NCBI GenBank assembly: GCA_037176905.1
Contig: JBBBWG010028988.1
Span: 16,290-55,380 of the forward strand
DNA: 39,091 bases
Direction of reading: 5' to 3'
From: Azolla pinnata
Taxonomy: Eukaryota > Streptophyta > Polypodiopsida > Salviniales > Salviniaceae
Shown: positions 25,801 through 36,416 of the stretch, piece by piece
Layout: every line of letters starts with the position of its first letter
How positions within the stretch are numbered: position 1 is the first letter of the stretch
The notes under the pieces: model-generated
Told to the model about the DNA's origin: nothing
Seen by the model: only the letters and a program-made list of their open reading frames with translations
The model's database searches: none
Translations under genes and position numbers: made by a program

Positions 25801-27022
25801 TCATTAGTCATTTTCTCAGTATGTCCGTATTTACACAATAATCTTGTTGTGAAATTCCAACATTAACATAGCTCTTTTTGATGGACAGCGACAGCAGGCC
25901 GAACCTCAAGTAAGAAACAATCTTGTGGTTGAGAATCCGAGTACTCTTGATGGAAGCAGCAACTTGGTGAACTTCTTCAGCATTTTTGTATCAATTAACT
26001 ATTTCACCTAGAAGCTCATCATTCAACTACAATGTAATTCGTTTGGGTTATGTGGATCTCAGGCTGTAGCTCCAAACAGTACTGATTCGATTAATGACCT
26101 TTCAACTCTGGGAATTCATGATTTGGTTATGAATTTCCCAACGTTTGATCTGGAAATCAGTGACGTGGCTATGGATCTTCCAACTCTTGATCTGGAAACC
26201 ATCGATTTGGTAAATTTCTTCTCTGGCGTCTTTAATCTTTTGCTCATTGAAATGTTATGAAGTACTAAACCCCAAACCATTTTTGTGAATTGCAATTAAA
26301 TATACTTGTGGATTATGTATACACAGGCACTGCCTGAAATAAGCACTGATGTGGTTGATGACCCAACGAGTCTTGAGCAAAGTAAAAATTTGGTAAAGTG
26401 CTTCTGGTGCACATCTGTTTTCTGGTCTCTATAAACACATATCGCTAACTGTTCTATTTGTGGGATTCCATCCTTTATGTGCCATACAGGCAGAAGCTCA
26501 AATAAACACTTCCACAAGTGAGAATTTGCTCAACCTCAATGAGGCATTCAACTTGGTGGAGTACTTAAGTTCAGTGTGCATTAATTTTGTTGTGAAAATC
26601 CAATTTAACAGGCTTCATTTTGATGGACATCAGGCTGGACCTCAACTAAGAAAAAGTCTTATGATTGAGAATCTGACTATACTTGATGGAAGCAGCAACT
26701 CAGTGAAGTGCTTCAGTAATTTTGTATTGATTAACAACTTCACCTATAGGTTTACCATTCAACTACAATATGCTTAATTTGGATATCAGGCCATCGCTCA
26801 AACCAATACCGATTTGGTTACCCTTGATCTGGAAACTGACGATTCGGTTACGGATCTTCCAACGCTTGATCTGGAAACCGACTGTTCGGTGAAGTTCTCT
26901 GGCTTCTTTAATCATTTGTCGATCGACATGTTTTAACGCACAAGTTATTCACTCCTATTTCATTTCTTTGTTCACAGGTTGATGATATTATAGCAGAGTT
27001 TGACATTCTGGAAGAGGATTGA
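16829..27022 (+). CDS. LSD1-type zinc-finger protein with a 16-exon tandem repeat array and acidic tail
   Basis: Spliced model, about 811 aa. Exons 1-4 are 16829-16862, 18131-18241, 18800-18907 and 19004-19113; splice phases (1, 1, 1, 0) join without a break. They encode MEGLDPSSSSSG and three C2C2 fingers: CANC..CPLC (residues 20-43), CEVC..CQQC (55-76) and CGGC..CPAC (93-114). This is the LSD1/LOL finger of plant cell-death regulators and type I metacaspases; finger 1 has two extra spacer residues. LSD1 itself has three fingers in about 184 aa. Here 16 array exons follow (about residues 122-559), then ten tail exons: 24408-24473, 25564-25629, 25725-25790, 25898-25966, 26063-26209, 26327-26392, 26490-26555, 26634-26702, 26790-26888 and 26978-27022. 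The last ends in VDDIIAEFDILEED and TGA. All array and tail exons are phase 0-0. No metacaspase domain or membrane segment is present. A nuclear regulatory role is inferred from the family only. Exon order and usage need cDNA. Confidence 0.78.
16863..18130 (+). other. Intron 1 of the LSD1-type gene
   Basis: It starts at AG|GTATAG and ends at TACAGCAG|GA, splitting a glycine codon (phase 1). It is 1268 bases, by far the longest of the early introns. It contains a GAAA/GAAG purine tract at about 17170-17216 and no credible internal gene. Confidence 0.7.
19261..22962 (+). repeat. Tandem exon array, 16 copies, unit about 235 bp
   Basis: Each unit is an exon plus an intron. Exon starts and ends: 19261-19344, 19497-19580, 19732-19815, 19960-20043, 20195-20378 (broken by the N gap), 20530-20613, 20765-20848, 21000-21083, 21231-21299, 21369-21452, 21601-21684, 21834-21917, 22066-22149, 22289-22363, 22564-22644 and 22882-22962. 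The usual exon is 84 nt and encodes MNYDAQVPATQ followed by MPSSNRQVSQRSPLNLQ. Variants are 69, 75 or 81 nt. The acceptor is usually CTTAG or CTCAG and the donor is CAA|GTTGGT. Copies 2-8 are nearly identical in exon and intron; copy 1 and copies 9-16 are more diverged, the usual result of unequal exchange in the centre of an array. Confidence 0.9.
20233..20332. other. 100-N assembly gap inside the exon array
   Basis: Exactly 100 N interrupt array copy 5 after GAGGCC; the sequence resumes with ATCCTCAAACAG. The true size is unknown, and whole repeat units may be missing. Any translation across it is unreliable (100 is not a multiple of three). Confidence 0.99.
22963..24407 (+). other. Long intron between array and tail, with older duplications
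   Basis: No exon with matching phase was found with confidence. Two copies of an approximately 347-bp block (about 23189-23470 and 23536-23820) share CTGTGGAGTG..TACTTTGTGTTG and GCTTTATAAGGCATTGG. A second pair, about 150 bp apart (near 23912 and 24060), shares AGAAAGGACAAAACAGG. A CATA run lies at about 24018-24043. A decayed tail-exon copy starts near 24270. Confidence 0.6.
23402..25720 (+). repeat. Tandem segmental duplication, unit about 1161 bp
   Basis: 23402-24562 and 24563-25720 are two copies. Both begin AGAATATTCT followed by GCTTTATAAGGCATTGGTAC and contain TTGTCGATGTTT (23497 and 24658). Each carries one tail exon of type A (24408 and 25564). The junction near 24562 joins TTTATGTGCC directly to AGAATATTC. 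In the second copy the corresponding TTTATGTGCC is followed by ATACAG and the next exon, which identifies the breakpoint. Confidence 0.85.
25555..26930 (+). repeat. Duplicated four-exon cassette (A-B-C-D) in the tail
   Basis: Exons at 25564, 25725, 25898 and 26063 match those at 26327, 26490, 26634 and 26790 in order, length (66, 66, 69 nt; D differs, 147 against 99 nt) and flanking intron sequence. Examples: A has INTDVV/ISTDVV, C ends LDGSSNL/LDGSSNS, D repeats DLPTLDLET. Exon D itself is built from internal repeats of that motif. The offset falls from 763 to 727 bp along the cassette. Confidence 0.85.
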
Positions 27023-27500
27023 CAGCCCATGGATATCAAAAGCAGAACCGCATCACTCATTTGAAATGAAAACAAATGGGCAGCATGAACTGAGTAATGT
27101 TCTGTGCTTGAACCAGCATATTCACGCATTTGAGCAGTTATTTTGGCGTCTGGAAAGATGGGGAAACAAAAATGCACAGTGAGCCGAGGTCGTCCAACGT
27201 ATATACCCTTATTTGGTGATGGGAGATGGCTGCTAGGTTTGGTGAGAGAACCATCAAAAGACAGGTATCTAACTTCATCTTTTCATCATTCCATGTGCAC
27301 TAGATTTGCATGACAGATTGCTCGCTCATCTTCCTTAAATTGTGCTCTTAAAGATCACACCTCTGAAATGGCCATTCGACATGAATTTTGCTTGGAGTAT
27401 TGCAAACAATGTGGCATGAAGTTACAGAGAAATATAATTAGCTGTGATTTGAAAGACATGCATGAAAGCTATCTTCCTGTCTGTTGAATGCATTCATTCT
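27023..27500 (+). other. 3' UTR of the LSD1-type gene (approximate)
   Basis: Sequence after the TGA at 27020-27022 has no continuing frame. The end is not defined; no clear single poly(A) signal could be chosen. Confidence 0.4.
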
Positions 27501-29550
27501 ATCTTTTCTTCATAAACTTCTGAAGCAATTTAAGGATAAAATAAACAATAGAATTTCAGCCTGAGTTTGTGCCGGTCTACTGAATGCATTATAATACCTA
27601 ACATTACTAATTGGCATCCAAAAAATTGAAAGTTGCAAAGAACTTTGCAATGCAAAATTATAAATCGATTCATGGTTATCTTAGAGGATGGCCTATGCTA
27701 TCATCTTCTTGTAGTTTCTCCTACATCCTACTCTGCTCATGAGGAGCTACCTGCCCATTATCGAGCCTGGCATCAACATTTAACCAAACAAGATATACAC
27801 AAAACACACGAGATCACAAATCCAAGAGTTGGGTATGTGATAGTCTGTCATATTAAATGAAAGTTTCGATGTCATGCATCAAAATATGAGAAAGATGAAT
27901 GCGAATTGAAAGTTGCCAATTAATGAGATCAAAGTAAAAACATGTTATGCTAACAAAAACATCGAGACTAATAAAATGATCATCTTCTTCAGTGTGCAAC
28001 AAATCTAAACGTTTAACCACCATTTGGCAGTAGCTTAATGTAAATTACTCCAAAACAAAATGATGCATGCGGCATCCAAGGTTTAGTGCCACGAAGATAA
28101 TACAAACAAACAGTTTGAATAACGAACGAGGTCTAACATGATGAGCCAAGACAGTTTGTATAGATGTTACAAGAATCAAGGAATCAAAACTACTCACACA
28201 AGTGCCAACTGTTACAAACAAAGCCTAACAATATTGAAGGAAATTCATCCTAGCAATGGAAGGTGTATTTGTTGGACCACGTGCGTGCAAAAAAGTTGAG
28301 GAGAAATCTGCACTATGCTCCAATCTAACTTCTAGTTAAAGTCAATTTTTGGCTTCTAATGCACCGAATATACACAGCCTTTGTTACATAATGTGTTGTG
28401 CATTACTGGCCAGAGTTAGGACGTTTAAGATATAGCTCCCTTTGTATCGGTGAACAATTAATATGATATTAACCTCTAGCACAGTCTGAATCTATTCAAA
28501 CTGAATGTGAGCTTCCTCTCTAGCTTGTTTCTTTGTCAAGGTGTGGTTCATTGCCTCCCCATGCTTCATCAACGTATATTCATAGGTGACTCTTACAACA
28601 AAAGGTAGATGTAATCAAGTGGCCACTAACACATACATGAGACTTCTCATTACAATGCGCAAGGCTGTTATCACTTGTTGATTGACATTTTAGGCATATA
28701 TGTAGTTATTGTATGGGGGACGATTTTGTTTGCACGATAAATATCAAGAATACATGACCATGCCGTCAACCAAATCTAATTCATCATAGCTTCCGAAAAG
28801 CTGCAAAGAGGCCTTGCGGGTCAACCAACGTACAATTTATTTTTGAATGCTCGAAGACATTTGATGTTAGTGCAGCACACTCTTTAAGCCAAACATATTG
28901 AAGGTCATATCAATATTTCTGACCGATCAATTATTGCACCAATTCAGCTAGAGCAAAACATTTTGTTGGACTCCTATCAAAGCATTAGAGCAATTCCAAC
29001 ATTTTTGAGGAAATCCCTCGCTCTGCATCAACATAATTAGAACTCGTTAATCCCCTGTACATTGCCTCAATTCCCACAGCCTAATGGCATTTGCCACTCT
29101 AGTTCTAGGATTGGCTGCTAATGCTAACTAAAAAGTATATGACTAGAAGCTGTTGTGCTAGATGCACAAGCTCTCGCAATTCAACGACAACAAAATCATC
29201 ATCATCATCATTGTCTCTCTCTCTCTCTCTCTCTCTCATTGCATTTGGACCCCCTTAATGTGTATTGCAAAATCCGATGCACTCCGTATGCGCTTCCCTC
29301 TCACGATTTCATGGTTTGTACAATGACCACCATTGTCTACAATACTACATGGACTTGGCAATCGGCTTTGCAAAAATAAACATCGCATCATTCACTCTGA
29401 TCAATTCAAGCTCTCGATTACACTACAAAATCCCACCGCGTTAGCATGCATGCATGTATGAGTGTGTGTGTCTGGGGAGGGGTTTGCGAACCGTTCGATC
29501 ATTTCGCGCGATCTAACGGCTGAGAAAAGCTATGGCGATAATAGATAATA
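27501..29550. other. Intergenic DNA between the LSD1-type gene and HDC1
   Basis: No open frame above 75 codons resembles a protein. A CT microsatellite is at about 29213-29237. The segment 28700-29100 looks like eroded transposon sequence, but I could not identify a family, ends or target-site duplication. The promoter of HDC1 should lie in the last few hundred bases, where an AATAAT-rich stretch (29540-29580) precedes a CT-rich leader. Confidence 0.5.
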
Positions 29551-29599
29551 ATAATAATAGGAATAAGTAGAAATAATAATTTAATCTCTGTATTTCAAT

Positions 29600-30728
29600 A
29601 AGTGAAAAATAGAACTATCCCCAAACTTTTCCTGTTCTTTTTCGCGTTTCCTGTCTCTTGTGCCTGCTGCGATTTTCTCTGCTTCCGCCCCGCCCCGCCA
29701 TCGCCGAAACCCTAATTCCGCTTCTTCCGGCAACTACTCTGGCCTTCCCCTCTGTGCATTGGCGTCGGAGCTCCGCTCCACCTAATCTCCCTCGCGATTT
29801 CTCCGTCATCTCTCCCGAGGCAAGTTCCCGGCTTTCGCACATTTCTTCTTCCGATTCGCGGAGAGATGGTTTCTGTTCCCTTCTGTAATTTTTTCACCTA
29901 GACACGCACACGGATGCACCCACGTAACCCATTTACACACTCACTCACCGGTGCTCATTATTTCCGTCACCGATTGTGAGGTTTACATTTACAGCATTGC
30001 GACTTTGCCCCCCCCCCCCCAATCCTTCTTCTTCCAGGTAAGTTTAATCCGCAGATTAGTGTTAACGTTATTGCTTCCAAGCGTCAGATGAACGGTCCAT
30101 CTTTCATTTTTTTTAGTTGTTTTATAACAGTTCTATCCTACTGTGGCTTTTGTTTCTGTCAAAATTCATTCTTAGCTATCCCCAAGTGTTCTTTCATAGC
30201 TATTGTTTTGTATTTCTCCTCACAGCGATTTATAAATCTAAATATGTTGTTTTTTTGCCTAATTCTCTTCCTTTTTTTGTTGTTCTACGCTCTGCACTGT
30301 GATAGTTAATATATCACATTTTGTATTTTTGAATATCTGATATGTTTTGAATATCACACTTGTGATGGTTTAGTCTATTTAATGTTATACATCTTGACTT
30401 CGTGAAGTAAATTACATAATCTGTTACTGTGATGGAATAGAATCATGTTTGCATGCCTTCCAGATGCTAGAAAACATGTAGCTTTGAGGTAAGAGACTCT
30501 AGGAGGAAATGGAAACCAGAAATTCTCTTTCTTTACTTTGTGACGCTTGGCTGGTTTGCATTGTGCTATTCTAGTTTTCTTTTTGAGCTTTGTGAGGAAA
30601 GGTTGTGATGGATACCAATAAATGTCGTTACAGGTGGACTATTCTCTGCATTTGTGGAGCCCCAGATATGATGTGATTGTTGTGAAATCTGGGTCATTTG
30701 AACAAAATCACCGAGAATTTTGAATCAA
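29600..30728 (+). promoter_or_regulatory. 5' leader and leader intron of the HDC1 homologue
   Basis: A C/T-rich leader with AACCCTAATTCCG begins near 29600 (start not defined). Two donors are possible: CCGAG|GCAAGT at 29819/29820, a perfect GC-type donor, and CCAG|GTAAGT at 30037/30038. The acceptor is TTACAG at 30633, and the coding exon starts at 30634. The exon-2 leader holds ATGATGTGA (30668-30676), a two-codon upstream ORF, then an in-frame TGA at 30699-30701 before the start codon. Confidence 0.6.
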
Positions 30729-33700
30729 ATGAGCATGAGTGGATCAAGTAAGAGAGTGCATGAAGATTTCGGCAATAGCGTAGTAATTCCTTCAACAAAA
30801 CAACAAGAAGATCAACTGAATACCAATACTGGGGCAGTCGATATGGTACCTAGTGATAAGGGGCTTTTTGTCGAGGGTATGAGTGAGCCTCGCCCCTCAA
30901 AACTCCCACGTGTTGACCATACCAACAGGTTCCAGAAACGAGGGGAAATGGGTGATGTTATCATTAACAATGCCACTTTAGGTTCTGAATCTAAAGGAGA
31001 TAGCAAGATGAAGGTTAATGCAGATGAGAAAGGATTCCATGTTGACTCAAAGATGCACACTTTTGAAGATAAAGGAGAATCTGATGCATGGAAGGATGCA
31101 CGTTTTGAGCCATCAAATGACAGCAAACTCGTTTCGAGCGACATTAGAATGGCTTCTGCAGAGAAAACAAGCCGGATTCCTGGTTCTAGCAGTAGTGCTT
31201 GGAGAAAAGACCATTGGTCTGAGAACAAAGAGGAAGCAAGAGAACTTTGGAAGGATGGTAGAGATGATAAATCCCATTTCAAGGAAGATATCTATAGAAA
31301 GAAAGGAGATAAAGAGTCTGGAAAGGATGCTAGCTTGGATGCTATGCATGATTCCAAACATCCTGCTAATGAAAGAGTGAATCGAAGCAATCCATGGAGA
31401 AGGGATCAGAAGTTTGACCATAGAGATGAGATCAGGAAGGACCTTAAAGAGAATGAGAGCGCAACACGCCACGTCGTAGATAATAAAGATCCATTATCGA
31501 CAGGGAGAAAGAATTCCATGGAAGAGGAAGGTGAATTGAGAGATTCTGAAGAGATTGTAAAAGGAGAAGCCAAGAAAGAAGAGAGGGAGAAGGAACAAGA
31601 TAGGAAGCCCAAGGAGCATAACCTCAAAGAGAGAGAGGATAAAGAAAAGACCGAGAAAAGCTCATGGTGGGGAAGTGACACAAATAATGCTACCGAAGTA
31701 GGGAAACGGGATAAAGAAAAAGAGAAACGAGAGAAACCATATGAAAAGAAGGAGGCTAGGGATTTTGGGGAGAAAGAAGATGCTGTTTCTGTTAAGCAAG
31801 AAGTGGAGGAATCAGATGTACCTAAAAAGACAGCTTTGGAAGCAAGTACTTTTGACGAGAGTATGAAATCAGAAAGGAAATCACCAAAAGACATGGAGAC
31901 AGTTGAAATTGATGAAAGAAACAAAAAGGATGAAAAAGATCGTGAGAAAATAGTTTCAGATGCCATCGGCCCAGAGGATAGTGAAAAGGACAAAGATCCA
32001 TTCATAAATCACAATATTCAACAGAAAAAAAGAATGCTTCGCCCGAGGGGACATTCTGTGGTTTCTGGAAGAGATTGTCTCAAGAACAATGATGGGTAAG
32101 CTTTGGCTCAACAACGTTTTGGGTGTTATTAAGAAAGCTAGTTTTTTGTTCTTATTGTTGTCTTTTTCTTTGGCAGGAATCAAGGTATGCTTCATACAAA
32201 TTAGAACTCTTAAAGAACATTCTTTTGAAAGTTTCAAGAAATAATACAGATTACATGGTTATCTGGGATTCCATTGTATTGACTTCGATATCTGGCATGC
32301 TTGTATGAAGAAACATATTTCCTTGGAGTCTGTAATACCCATTAATTTGTTTATATCTTTTAATAAAACACATTAAATTAATCTGTAAAATCTATAATAA
32401 AGGTAATTCAGATAGTACATCCATCGTCTACAAGCCTGGAGAGTATATGAATGAACTATTAAAGCTTTGGAGGGATTATGAGTTGTCAGTAACGACACAG
32501 AACGGTGAAGGTATAGACTTAGGTCAAGGCCCTACAATCGAGATCAGAATACCAGCGAAGCTCGTTACAACCTCCAATCATCAGGTATGCTCTTTTATTT
32601 CAAAGGTCACATGCTTATTAATCGGTCTTCAACTAATCTAAAATTTCTGTAGAGTTCTCCACATGTATCTTTTAATGGGGCTAACTACTGCCAATTGTGG
32701 CCATCGAACTGGTGTCATAAATCTGGTGTCAAATGGCATCGTGAAATGGCAAATGCATCCAATTGGCATGAAACAGTGTAACACCAGTGGAGATAAATCA
32801 AATTTAAGCCGTACCTCTTGACATGAGCAGAGTATCAATGGATTGTTGAGGGATATAATTCAAGATCTCATTTACATCAAGGATACAAAATGACAGTAAT
32901 TGGCATTGAGTTTCCAGTCAATAAATGAGTTATAATAGTTTGTCTGATTTTTAGCTTGTCACTCAATTACCTTCTTCTTTTTGTTTATGTGTCTGTTGAT
33001 TGGTTTCCTGTTTTCTGAAAACAAAATAGTGCCCATCATTTCTATTTTCTTTTTTCATTTCTTATTTGTGACAGGTAAGGGGTAGTCAATTATGGGGAAC
33101 TGATGTGTACACTGATGATTCTGATTTGGTAGCAGGTATGACATTAACACGTTTTTATTATTGATTATTCGCTCCATTGGCTCGTCTTTTGAAGTCCACA
33201 AAGTGTAATAGTAGAAATTTACTAGTGCCATTGCTCATTAGTGGGAGATCATAGATGTACATCTCTTTGTTGGTATTTGACCATTGGATAACTTATCATA
33301 GATGTACATCTCTTTGTTGGTATTTGACCATTTAAAAGTTTAGTCATGTCAAATATCATCACTGCATTATGAAGTGTACACTTTTCTTGATAAATATTCA
33401 GTTCGTTATTGTTTGAAAGGCTAACTGTGTCATATTGTAATTTGGTAGTACTGATGCACACTGGATATTACCGACCAACTGCTTCTTATCCTCCCCCATC
33501 AGTTCAAGAACTTTGTGCGACTATACAAGTGCTTCCACCACAGGATAGTAAGTATTAAGCCAGATGAAAAAGCCCTATTTTGCATTTGATGAATTTCAAC
33601 TGATGATAGTGTTGTAATAATGGATTCTTTATATAACTACTGAAAAAGTATTGATGGAAACTTGGTTTAAAGTAGCAAAACACCAACACTCTATGGTAAT

Positions 33701-36416
33701 TGAGAGCAAAACTCCTAATTATCTTTGTGATTTTCCTGAATGCCCTTGATCTAGCTCCCCTTGAGAATTCAGATGTTCTAATTGAGCAATTGTATAGTCA
33801 AATCACTCCCTTTGTCTCAGATATGTATGTTATTTGAGAATTAATATTGCTAGCTCATAACTTCTTCTCTCTTTTGGCTGGCTGGTGCCATTTTGGGGAG
33901 CAATGAGAACTTACAGGCCTTGGGGAAAATAAGGAAAAACTAGTTCTTCCTATAAAACGAATGTACTTATTATGGCGCCCTGAAGGTCTCTCTGTTGAGA
34001 CCTTTGTGACACTCAAGTGTTTATTACATAGCAAGTTAGTGCTCTCATAGGTTTTATGTGTTTGTCTTTGCACAAAATAAATTTCAAACTTTTGGTGTTA
34101 TTCAAATAAAAACTTCTCAGGTTATGCTTCAAGTCTGAGAAACAATGTCAGGTCACGTGCATGGGGATCTGCAAGTGGGTGTAGCTATAGCATTATCTGC
34201 TGCAAGATTGTGAAGGTAAATATTGCAGATCATATGCTACTTGGTACTAAAAAATATCGTGCATACTTCTCCCTACTCATGTTGTATATTCTATTACGAT
34301 AAAAGCTTTTGGGCTACATTGTCATGCCTAACACGAGTTAGGCATGAAAGCATTGCCATCCAGAAATATATCAAAGCTCTCTAAAGGCTTAAAATGTGTT
34401 AAGTAAAGTTCAATTTTATAAGATATTCCAGCAATCTTCATTTTTAGTTCTCAACAATAAATATAAGATCTACCTATGTCTAGTTTAACTTGCTATCGGC
34501 TTTCTAGAACTTTTGAGTTTTGGTCATCAGTCATACTCTGGCCTATCTTAATCTTTGAGATACCGTTGATGCTACTTTTGTACTTGTTTACATTCTGTTT
34601 TCACCACCAATGCTGCCCTTCCGTGTAAACTGAATACTACATTTAATATTATTATGGGCAAAACCCTTTCAAGTATGTGGATTGCCACTTACTAGTAGGT
34701 GAAGTGGAATCCGCCTAAAGCTGAATATAAATAGATCAGGATAATGCTGAGTACTTCTAGTATGCGTATCGCTAGTTTTAGATAAAGCACTGGCAATCAA
34801 TAAATTTTGGCAGATTATTTATTTGATAAAGTTGATATGGATGATCTTATGGAGTGAATTGATATGTAGGTCTGCGGTGGATACATTGATTTACACCCTT
34901 GTTTAACAAGGACGTCTTCCGTAGCTCCTACACTTGCACCTGCTGTAATGGAACGTACAATGACAACAAGAGCTGCTTCATCTGTATGACATTATAATTT
35001 GCTTGTGGAGACTTTAAAGTGGTGGTTAGTTTCACTATTTTGCCGAATGCCCGGTGTCACAGCTTTATTATATCCCAACTAAGGGGACAAGATGACTGTA
35101 TTTTCACTCAAAAGGGACATAATTGAGATTCACGGATATAAAATAACTGTGTGATTGGGCAATTAGGCCATCTAAATCCTTGAGGCTGTGGGAAAATTTT
35201 TAGAAACTTGGCCATTTGCGAGTTCATTGAAAACTTAGGTTATCTTTAAAGGTTTTTCCTTAAAAAATGTCAGTAAGAATGGTGACAATGCTTTTTTGTT
35301 TTGCCATCAGAACGTACACAAACAACAAAGATTTGTGCAGGAAGTTACGATCCAATACAATTTATGTAATGAGCCCTGGTGAGTGCTTCTAGTCTAGATG
35401 CTCTAAGTGGTCTATCTATGTATTTGTGTTATTTAACATTGGTACATATTGGAAACATTGGCATCATAATGAAAATAATGTGGATTTTGTTGATCTTCTC
35501 CATCAGGATGAAGTATAGTACAAGTGTTGTTGCTGATAGGGGGCTTAAAAAATCACAATATACTTCTGCACGATTGAGGAAAGGCGAAGTCTTGTATCTA
35601 GAGACACATCGGAAACGGTAAAAACATCTGCTCTAGCTACTAAATTTGGAAGTCCTGAAAGACAAGTTTCCAACAGTCGCCAAATGATCACTATCAACCC
35701 CTCTTGCGCAGTTGTATGTGCTATTTTAGTAATTATTCGGTCAATTTATCCTTTTTTTTCTTTCTTCTGCGGGTTGATCAGGGGTATTCGAGAAAATAAA
35801 AGGAGACTTAGGAGTCTTTTCCTGTCTTCTTATTCAGAAGCGACAATGAAGTGCATGTGTACAGCTGATAATTTGTCCTGATATTGTGTGGTTGGTTTCC
35901 GTCCTTCCTATTTCCACCAGATATGAGTTGTCATATGATAGCGAGAAGGTGTCTTGCAATGGAAGTTATGGAATAACAACTGCAACATCTGCTCCAGTTT
36001 CTGCTCATGGAGATAAGAGCAAGGATAAAGACAGTGATAAGATTATTAGCAACCATAATGGTGAGAAGATCCAAGGACGTCAAGGTCTTCATGCAGATGG
36101 ATTTGATCATTATAAGTGGGCTGTTTGCAAGGAACCATTGCCTTTAAAAATGATGCTTGCTAAGGGTGTTCCTCTACCATATCAATACATAGAGGTATTG
36201 CTAGTTGTAGTTAAGTGTCGTCACTGGTGATATCTCCTCATAGTTTATTTATTCATACAATTTAAGCCTCTTCAATGCTTCTCTTTACAGATATTAGAAA
36301 GTGGGCTTGCATGGGAGGAGATACAATGGTCACAAGTAGGCGTTTGGGTGCGGGGAAAGGAATACCGCCTTGCTAGAGCTCATTTTCTATCGCAAAATCA
36401 AGAAAATCCTGAATAG
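30729..36416 (+). CDS. HDC1: HDC1 homologue, histone deacetylase complex subunit with Rxt3 domain
   Basis: Twelve-exon model (first exon noncoding), 2505 nt, 834 aa, with all phases consistent. Coding exons: 30729-32095, 32177-32184, 32403-32584, 33075-33135, 33449-33547, 34121-34215, 34870-34983, 35311-35378, 35507-35617, 35921-36194 and 36291-36416 (TAG). HDC1 is the plant Rxt3-type scaffold of the HDA6/HDA19 (Sin3-like) deacetylase complex. The start MSMSGSSKRVHED fits the family's N-terminus and has an upstream in-frame stop; the second ATG (30735) is also possible. Residues 1-455 are charged, disordered and K/E/D-rich, with EEEGELRD and several basic stretches suitable for nuclear import. 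The Rxt3 region begins near 520 (VRGSQLWGTDVYTDDSDLVA), continues with VLMHTGYYRPTA and SLRNNVRSRAWG, and is followed by RLRKGEVLYLETHRKRYEL. The conserved C-terminus has PLPLKMMLAKGVPLPYQYIE and ends LESGLAWEEIQWSQ..VWVRGKEYRLARAHFL. The gene appears intact. Confidence 0.93.
32177..32184 (+). other. 8-nt microexon of HDC1
   Basis: GAATCAAG is flanked by TTCTTTGGCAG on the left and GTATGC on the right, both strong splice signals. It completes a glycine codon started in the previous exon (phase 2) and begins the next one (phase 1), giving G-N-Q-G/D. Without it the downstream frame is lost. The next acceptor is ambiguous: AAAG| at 32402 or TTCAG| at 32411, 9 nt apart and in the same frame. Confidence 0.8.
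33248..33333. repeat. 47-bp tandem duplication in an HDC1 intron
   Basis: ATCATAGATGTACATCTCTT, continuing through TGTTGGTATTTGACCATT, occurs at 33248 and again at 33295. The two 38-39-base blocks are identical, so the duplication is recent. It lies between the exons at 33075 and 33449. Confidence 0.9.

Noticed and set aside
27375..27486. Cys-rich frame containing CLEYCKQCGMKLQ
   Set aside because: Short, no clear splice link to the zinc-finger gene or matching phase; probably chance in the 3' flank.
28700..29100. Possible DNA transposon remnant on the minus strand
   Set aside because: No terminal repeats, target duplication or readable transposase segment could be shown.
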